Source: Bacteroidales bacterium UBA1237
GTDB taxonomy: Bacteria > Bacteroidota > Bacteroidia > Bacteroidales > UBA932
Reading direction: 5' to 3'
DNA length: 11,062 nucleotides
Assembly: GCA_002308935.1 (NCBI GenBank)
Contig: DBWN01000152.1
Coordinates: 5,130-16,191, forward strand
This document shows, piece by piece, positions 6,992-11,062 of the stretch; within the stretch, counting starts at the first letter, position 1, and the number at the start of each line of letters is the position of its first letter. The position numbers and the translations under genes are program-made. The notes below the pieces were generated by a model. That model did not search any database. It was given only the letters and a program-made list of their open reading frames with translations, and was not told where the DNA came from.

Positions 6992-9325
6992 TTATCTGTA
7001 CTTGCCTGCGTACTTTTCGAACCTGCTGTCCTCTATGACGCCGCTCCAGTTCATTCCGAAGCCGAAGTCATATGCATTGGAATCCGAGTCGATATAAGGT
7101 TCCATGTCATGAGGGACATCCTCCTTCTGGAGTTCCACGGTCTTCATGTTCGCCGGCATCTGCATCGGAAGAAGTCCTGAAGGTTCGCTCTTTCCGCTGA
7201 CCACATCAAGAATCGCCTGGTTCTGTACTCCGAAGGACACGAGAATCGCTGAAGCGTATTCCTCTATTTCACTGAATACCATGGGCTTTGTCACAGAGAC
7301 GACTGCTATGACCGGCTTACGGCCCATTTCCCTTCGAACGGAGCGGAGATTCTGCATGTCCTGACGGTTGGCGGTCTTGACGGTCTTCCCCAGATAAGAC
7401 CTGTTGGTGAAGTCCTCCTTGGGGTCTCCGCCGGCAAGGCTCGTCTCCCTGGCGTAGGTAGCGGTGTAGTCATTGTACTGGAGTGAGATGGGAACGTATC
7501 CGTTCCTTCCCATGTTCCTGTCCGCGACATCGTATCCCGCGCTCATGGAAGTCGCCGGTTCACTCATGAACACGATGGCGAAATCAGCCTCCCTTGGAGT
7601 GCTCACAATGTCGTAATATTTGGAAAGAAGGCTCTTTTCAACAGCGTCAACCATTGTTCCTCCGTCGGTGAATCCACCGAATATTCCTCCGCTCTGAGGC
7701 TGGAACTTCTGCGGAACGTACACTTTGGCCTTCTCCTTCACTGGAAGAGCGTTCCCGTGGTTCTTGAGCATGACGATGGAACGGAGCTGGGCCTCATACC
7801 CCTTCTGCATGAATTCAGGCTTGCCGACAGTCGCTTTTGTCTTCTCCACATCGAGATAAGGGTTCTCGAAAAGACCGGTACGGAAGCTGTTCATAAGCAG
7901 CCTCACAGCGGACTGCTCGAACCTCTGCCTTGCGCTCTTCTCTCCGAAATCAGCCACCCACATCTTGTAGGCTTCCAGGACGGGACCTGCGTCATTGTTG
8001 CCGCCGAACTGGTCTCCGCCGGCTTTCAGCATCTCGTAATGGCGCTCGACGACTGAGAGGGTCTCCACTCCCCAGCATTTGCCGTCAAAGGATTCGACCG
8101 CACGGTTGTCGCCTGTCACACCCCAGTCAGTGCAAACCACTCCGTCATACCCGTACTTTTCTCTGAGAAGGTCAGTTATGATATAATGGCTGAAATTGTT
8201 GCCCACGTTTTTCCCGGAAGGGTCTATACCGTAGGAAATCGTATAGTAAGGCATGACCGCGGAAGCCGAACCGGTGCCACCGTCAAGATTGAAGGCTCCT
8301 TCCACGAAAGGCCTCAGGTGCATCTCGAAGTTGTTCCCGGGATAGACGGCATACTTTCCGAAATTGAAATGCGCGTCACGTCCTCCCTCTTCCGGGCCAC
8401 CGCTTGGCCAGTGCTTCACCATCGCGTTGACGCTCCCGAATCCCCATCCGTCTTTTATGACGTCTTCACCTTCGGATGTCTGGAACCCGTCGACATAAGC
8501 CCTTGCGAGGTCTGTGTCAAGGTCGGGATCCTCACCGAAAGTGCCGCTGAAGCGTCCCCAACGGGGCTCCGTGGCGAGGTCTATCTGGGGAGAAAGGGCT
8601 GTGGCTATTCCAAGGGCCCTGTATTCAGCGGAAGCTATCCTGCCGAACTCCTTCACAATGGAAGGATCGAATGTTGCGGCAAGTCCCAATGTCGAAGGCC
8701 AGAGGGATATCTCCCCGCCTGCGCCGGCGTTGAACTCGAATGTGGAAGAAGTCTCATGCCTGGGATCAGAGGAGTTGTTCGCCGGAATCCCGTGTCCGAG
8801 ACCTTCCACGAAAGCCTGCACATTGTTGTTCCAGCGTGCTGCGACTTCAGGACTTTCGACTGTAGTGACGAGAACCGCACGGAGATTGTCCTCGGAGAGG
8901 AACTTCTTCTGGTTGTCCGAGAGATCCCAAGGTTTGGCACCTGATTCATCATAGGGCTTGCCACCGTAAAGGGTCATTCCACCGAAGCCCATTGAGGAGC
9001 CGGGTACGGCCTGATGGCCGCTGTAGAGCATCAGACCCGCGATCTCCTCTATGGAGAGCTGTGAAGCCAGATCCTCAGCCCTTTTCCGGAAATCCTTCCT
9101 CCAGTCCTCGTAGGTGTCAAGTTTCCCGTTACGGTTGAGATCCTTGAACGCATGGCCCGCCTTGTAGATGATGCCCACGCCTGAAGAAGGGCTGTAGCCG
9201 AGGGTGGGGCCGTTCTTCTGGACAATGGTATTGTATCCGTCACATTCCACCTCCTGGGGTTTGCCGCAGGAGGAAAGGACCGAAAGCGGCAGCGCAACCG
9301 CCGCAAAGATGGCCAAGTACTTCAT
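6992..9325 (-). CDS. Glycoside hydrolase family 3 lipoprotein (beta-glucosidase/xylosidase-like)
   Basis: A 777-residue secreted GH3 enzyme that should remove terminal beta-linked sugars. The ATG at 9325 is chosen over an in-frame start 22 codons upstream, which would overlap the esterase gene, because it opens a lipoprotein signal ending in LSSC (Cys20). An EF-hand-like loop, DLNRNGKLDTYED (62-74), could bind calcium. The GH3 barrel follows: EPRWGRFSGTFGEDPDL (253-269), KHWPSGGPEEGGRDAHF (304-320), and nucleophile Asp400 in VVCTDWG. The C-terminal alpha/beta sandwich includes LKNHGNALPV and ends with a fibronectin-less tail; the acid/base Glu cannot be assigned with certainty. No acidic surface-export signal follows Cys20, so a periplasm-facing anchor is likely. 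It lies 11 nt after the third esterase and 9 nt before an alpha/beta hydrolase, pointing to joint action on decorated oligosaccharides. Whether glucose or xylose is the substrate cannot be told. Confidence 0.93.
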   Translation of the reverse strand: MKYLAIFAAVALPLSVLSSCGKPQEVECDGYNTIVQKNGPTLGYSPSSGVGIIYKAGHAFKDLNRNGKLDTYEDWRKDFRKRAEDLASQLSIEEIAGLMLYSGHQAVPGSSMGFGGMTLYGGKPYDESGAKPWDLSDNQKKFLSEDNLRAVLVTTVESPEVAARWNNNVQAFVEGLGHGIPANNSSDPRHETSSTFEFNAGAGGEISLWPSTLGLAATFDPSIVKEFGRIASAEYRALGIATALSPQIDLATEPRWGRFSGTFGEDPDLDTDLARAYVDGFQTSEGEDVIKDGWGFGSVNAMVKHWPSGGPEEGGRDAHFNFGKYAVYPGNNFEMHLRPFVEGAFNLDGGTGSASAVMPYYTISYGIDPSGKNVGNNFSHYIITDLLREKYGYDGVVCTDWGVTGDNRAVESFDGKCWGVETLSVVERHYEMLKAGGDQFGGNNDAGPVLEAYKMWVADFGEKSARQRFEQSAVRLLMNSFRTGLFENPYLDVEKTKATVGKPEFMQKGYEAQLRSIVMLKNHGNALPVKEKAKVYVPQKFQPQSGGIFGGFTDGGTMVDAVEKSLLSKYYDIVSTPREADFAIVFMSEPATSMSAGYDVADRNMGRNGYVPISLQYNDYTATYARETSLAGGDPKEDFTNRSYLGKTVKTANRQDMQNLRSVRREMGRKPVIAVVSVTKPMVFSEIEEYASAILVSFGVQNQAILDVVSGKSEPSGLLPMQMPANMKTVELQKEDVPHDMEPYIDSDSNAYDFGFGMNWSGVIEDSRFEKYAGKYR

Positions 9326-9336
9326 GACAATAGGGT

Positions 9337-10575
9337 TTATTTGAAAATCTTCTGGGCGAATTCGGTCAGATATATCCTCCAGTTGCGCCATATGTGACCG
9401 CCTTCGGTCTCCATGTACTGGTAGGGATAACCGGCCTTGTCAAGGTATGCACGCAGATCGGCAGTTGACTGGTACAGGAAATCAGTCTTGCCTATACCTA
9501 TCCAGTAAAGACGCGGCCTGGCGTCGAATAGGGCTTTCATCTGGGAGGCGAAAACGGCGTTGCCTTCCGCCTGCTGGGCGAACGGAGTGGAGTAATCACC
9601 TCCGGGAACGGAGAGTCCGGCTGAGAAGAGGCCTATGTATCCGAACTGCTTGGGATAACGTAGAGTCGTAGCGAAAGTATGGCCGCCACCCATCGAAAGG
9701 CCGCACATCGCTCTTGAATACTGACCGGGCAGGGTGCGGTAATGGCTTTCAACATAAGAGACTATGTCAAGGAAACTTTCATCCATCGAGGCCTTCGCCT
9801 GTCCGAAGTCAGGACCTCCTCCCATAAGAGAGGGCTGATACTCTCCTGCCGACCATTCACCGGGAGCCGCCGAAGTGTTGGTGTTGCCGTTGGGCATCAC
9901 AACGATCATCGGTACTGCTTTGCCGGTAGCGATGAGATTGTCCATTATCTGGGCGGCCCTTCCGAGTTCAGACCAAGCGTTCTCGTCACCTCCGGCACCA
10001 TGAAGAAGATACATGACGGGGTACCTCGTCTTGTTGTCGGGGTCATTGTACCCGGCCGGGGTGTAAACGGTCATCCTTCTCTGCAGGCCGAGGGTAGGAC
10101 TGTTGTACCAGACCTTGGCCACATCCCCATGCGGAACCTTGTTGACGCTGTAGAGGAACCCCTTGTCACCTTTCTGGCGGCTGAGGGTGAAGGTATTGGT
10201 CCAGGTCGCGACGTCCCTGCTCTGATAAATGTTCGAAGGGTCCATCTGACGGGTACCATTCACTACGAAGCTGTAGGAATAGAGTTCCCCATCAAGAGGG
10301 GCGGTAGTGTATTCCCAGACTCCTTCATTGTTCTGGACCATGTCCACGGAACCAGCAACCTCGAACTTGCCGAAAGGAGTGTCCATGAGGGTGTCAGGAA
10401 GAAAGTCCCCTGTCAACTGTACGGTTATCGCTTTGGGGGCATTCAGGCGGAAAGTGACGCTTCCGTCAGGATTGATCTCGGGAGAAACGGCTGAAGCTCC
10501 GCCCATAAGAGCCTGTTGGGCATTGGAACCCAAAGCCAGGAAAAGGGCGGCAGCAGCTAATGTGGTTCTTTTCAT
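9337..10575 (-). CDS. Secreted CE1-type esterase, third paralogue (E-set/CBM48 + esterase D fold)
   Basis: A 412-residue relative of the tandem esterases at the left of the window, with the same architecture: signal peptide 1-19 (ending SNA before Gln-Gln), E-set/CBM48-like domain about 30-120 (VTFRLNAP, LYSYSFVVNG), then the esterase at about 150-412. Oxyanion segment is LLHGAGGDENAW (190-201), nucleophile Ser294 in CGLSMGGGHT, acid Asp365 in GKTDFLYQS, and His394 in GGHIW. Compared with the tandem pair it has an added segment of roughly 25 residues near 235-262, rich in Gly, Pro, Ser and Asp, just before the nucleophile region, which may reshape the binding cleft. By eye it is clearly more distant from the pair than they are from each other. 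It is the first gene of the minus-strand operon and runs into the GH3 gene with an 11-nt gap. Acetyl- or feruloyl-esterase activity on plant glycan is the likely job. Confidence 0.92.
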   Translation of the reverse strand: MKRTTLAAAALFLALGSNAQQALMGGASAVSPEINPDGSVTFRLNAPKAITVQLTGDFLPDTLMDTPFGKFEVAGSVDMVQNNEGVWEYTTAPLDGELYSYSFVVNGTRQMDPSNIYQSRDVATWTNTFTLSRQKGDKGFLYSVNKVPHGDVAKVWYNSPTLGLQRRMTVYTPAGYNDPDNKTRYPVMYLLHGAGGDENAWSELGRAAQIMDNLIATGKAVPMIVVMPNGNTNTSAAPGEWSAGEYQPSLMGGGPDFGQAKASMDESFLDIVSYVESHYRTLPGQYSRAMCGLSMGGGHTFATTLRYPKQFGYIGLFSAGLSVPGGDYSTPFAQQAEGNAVFASQMKALFDARPRLYWIGIGKTDFLYQSTADLRAYLDKAGYPYQYMETEGGHIWRNWRIYLTEFAQKIFK

Positions 10576-10611
10576 GAAAGACGGTATTTGTTGTAGTGCA
10601 ATAATGTGGAA

Positions 10612-10628
10612 TCGTAACTTTGTTACGA
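10612..10628. promoter_or_regulatory. 17-bp palindrome in the divergent region, candidate operator
   Basis: TCGTAACTTTGTTACGA is a perfect inverted repeat with 7-bp arms and a 3-nt centre. It lies 36-53 nt upstream of the third esterase start, where a regulator could control that operon. Its plus strand also contains TAACTTTG (10615-10622), a -7 consensus match pointing toward the right-hand hydrolase, with a TTG at 10591-10593 as -33 candidate 21 nt upstream. Both readings are possible; no TAnnTTTG box was found on the minus strand for the esterase operon. Confidence 0.45.
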
Positions 10629-10735
10629 ATGTGTAAATTTAAATAATTTCTATCAAATCCGGAACAATCTTCCAGGGCATGACAAAAGAAAAATCAAACT
10701 GCAATATTATTTGTCTGAGCTTATTCCTCCGCCCG

Positions 10736-10765
10736 GGAATTATTCCGCTTTTTTGATTATTTTTG
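10736..10765 (+). promoter_or_regulatory. Candidate promoter of the right-hand alpha/beta hydrolase with adjacent palindrome
   Basis: TATTTTTG (10758-10765) fits the TAnnTTTG -7 consensus and ends 21 nt before the ATG at 10787, almost the same distance as in the YitT promoter of this window (22 nt). No TTTG is present at the -33 place; instead the 11-bp palindrome GGAATTATTCC (10736-10746) sits there, which could be an activator or repressor site. Confidence 0.5.
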
Positions 10766-10786
10766 TAAGACTATAGGCGATTCAAA

Positions 10787-11062
10787 ATGAAAAAAAGAAA
10801 CATAAGGCTGATAAGCTGCATCGTGATCCTGGCCGCGCTCTCTGTCGGGATCTGGGGCGGGGTGCATTACATGAGGACTCTTTCACCCCGGCAGGTGTTG
10901 ACACCGGAAAAGGGCGTGACCGTCCACGTGGAGGAACTGAGTTTTTTCAATGGAGGCGAAAAGATCTTCGGAAAGGTCTACAAGCCGATTGACAGCCTCA
11001 GCAAGAAGTTCCCCCTTCTTGTGTACTGCCATGGCCTTGGCCAGCTGTCCGACGAAGCGAAG
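10787..11062 (+). CDS. Membrane-anchored or secreted alpha/beta hydrolase, 3' end missing
   Basis: The reading frame opens at the ATG at 10787 and stays open for 92 codons to the right edge. The product begins with a basic MKKRN start and one hydrophobic segment at about residues 8-28 (Ile/Leu/Val/Ala/Gly-rich), which is an uncleaved anchor or signal peptide. Two beta-strand-like stretches follow (VTVHVEELSFF, KIFGKVYKP), then FPLLVYCHGLGQLSDE (about 75-90), the strand and His-Gly oxyanion turn that opens an alpha/beta hydrolase domain. The nucleophile, acid and catalytic His lie beyond the edge. The gene is divergent from the esterase-GH3 operon across a 211-nt gap and has its own candidate promoter. 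It is probably another exported acyl hydrolase or peptidase-like serine hydrolase; substrate unknown. Confidence 0.82.
   Translation, partial: MKKRNIRLISCIVILAALSVGIWGGVHYMRTLSPRQVLTPEKGVTVHVEELSFFNGGEKIFGKVYKPIDSLSKKFPLLVYCHGLGQLSDEAK

Noticed and set aside
8186..8944. 252-codon plus-strand open frame opposite the GH3 gene
   Set aside because: It lies wholly antisense to a well-supported GH3 gene, and its product has no recognisable domain. Long antisense frames are common opposite G/C-rich codon positions.
9326..9391. Twenty-two-codon extension of the GH3 protein
   Set aside because: It overlaps the esterase coding end and would bury the lipoprotein signal inside the protein; the ATG at 9325 gives a proper signal peptide.
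9742..10494. 250-codon plus-strand open frame opposite the third esterase
   Set aside because: Same reason: complete overlap with a gene whose signal peptide and catalytic triad are clear, and no domain in the antisense product.
10730..10756. GGAATTATTCC followed by TTTTTT as a terminator
   Set aside because: The palindrome leaves at most a 4-bp stem around a 3-nt loop, too weak to call; a regulatory site fits its position better.

Overview
The window looks like chromosomal DNA of a fibre-degrading member of the Bacteroidota, probably Bacteroidales of a gut or rumen type. The signs are: no start codon is preceded by a clear Shine-Dalgarno sequence; TAnnTTTG-type -7 promoter boxes occur in the regulatory gaps; signal peptides and lipoprotein signals are common; and CE1-type esterases with an N-terminal E-set/CBM48-like domain sit beside a GH3 glycosidase carrying an EF-hand-like loop. 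No species can be named from the sequence. No rRNA, tRNA, CRISPR array, insertion sequence or phage gene is visible.

Layout. (1) Positions 1-2027, plus strand: two tandem secreted CE1-type esterases, the first cut by the left edge. They align without gaps at an offset of exactly 1151 nt and end in a strong terminator. (2) Positions 2126-3182, minus strand: a YitT/DUF161-DUF2179 membrane protein with its own Bacteroidota-type promoter and a terminator facing that of the esterases. (3) Positions 3305-10575, minus strand: six closely spaced genes that read as one operon. In transcription order they are a third CE1-type esterase, a GH3 lipoprotein, a cytoplasmic alpha/beta hydrolase, a large LOG-like Rossmann protein, a flavin-reductase-fold protein and a PatB/MalY-type PLP enzyme carrying a twin-arginine lipoprotein signal. 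Gaps are 11, 9, 20, 52 and 33 nt. (4) Positions 10576-10786: a divergent regulatory region with two palindromes and candidate promoters. (5) Positions 10787-11062, plus strand: the start of a membrane-anchored alpha/beta hydrolase, cut by the right edge.

How the genes may work together. The three secreted esterases and the secreted GH3 enzyme suggest removal of ester decorations (acetyl or feruloyl) from plant cell-wall oligosaccharides, followed by exo-cleavage of the sugars, in the periplasm or at the cell surface. The smaller alpha/beta hydrolases could finish de-esterification. This is inference from family membership; no substrate can be read from sequence. The last three genes of the operon (LOG-like, flavin-reductase-like, PLP enzyme) have no obvious role in glycan breakdown, which makes the operon's composition its most curious feature. 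The clearest single oddity is the PatB/MalY-type enzyme with a Tat signal plus lipobox, since that family is normally cytoplasmic.
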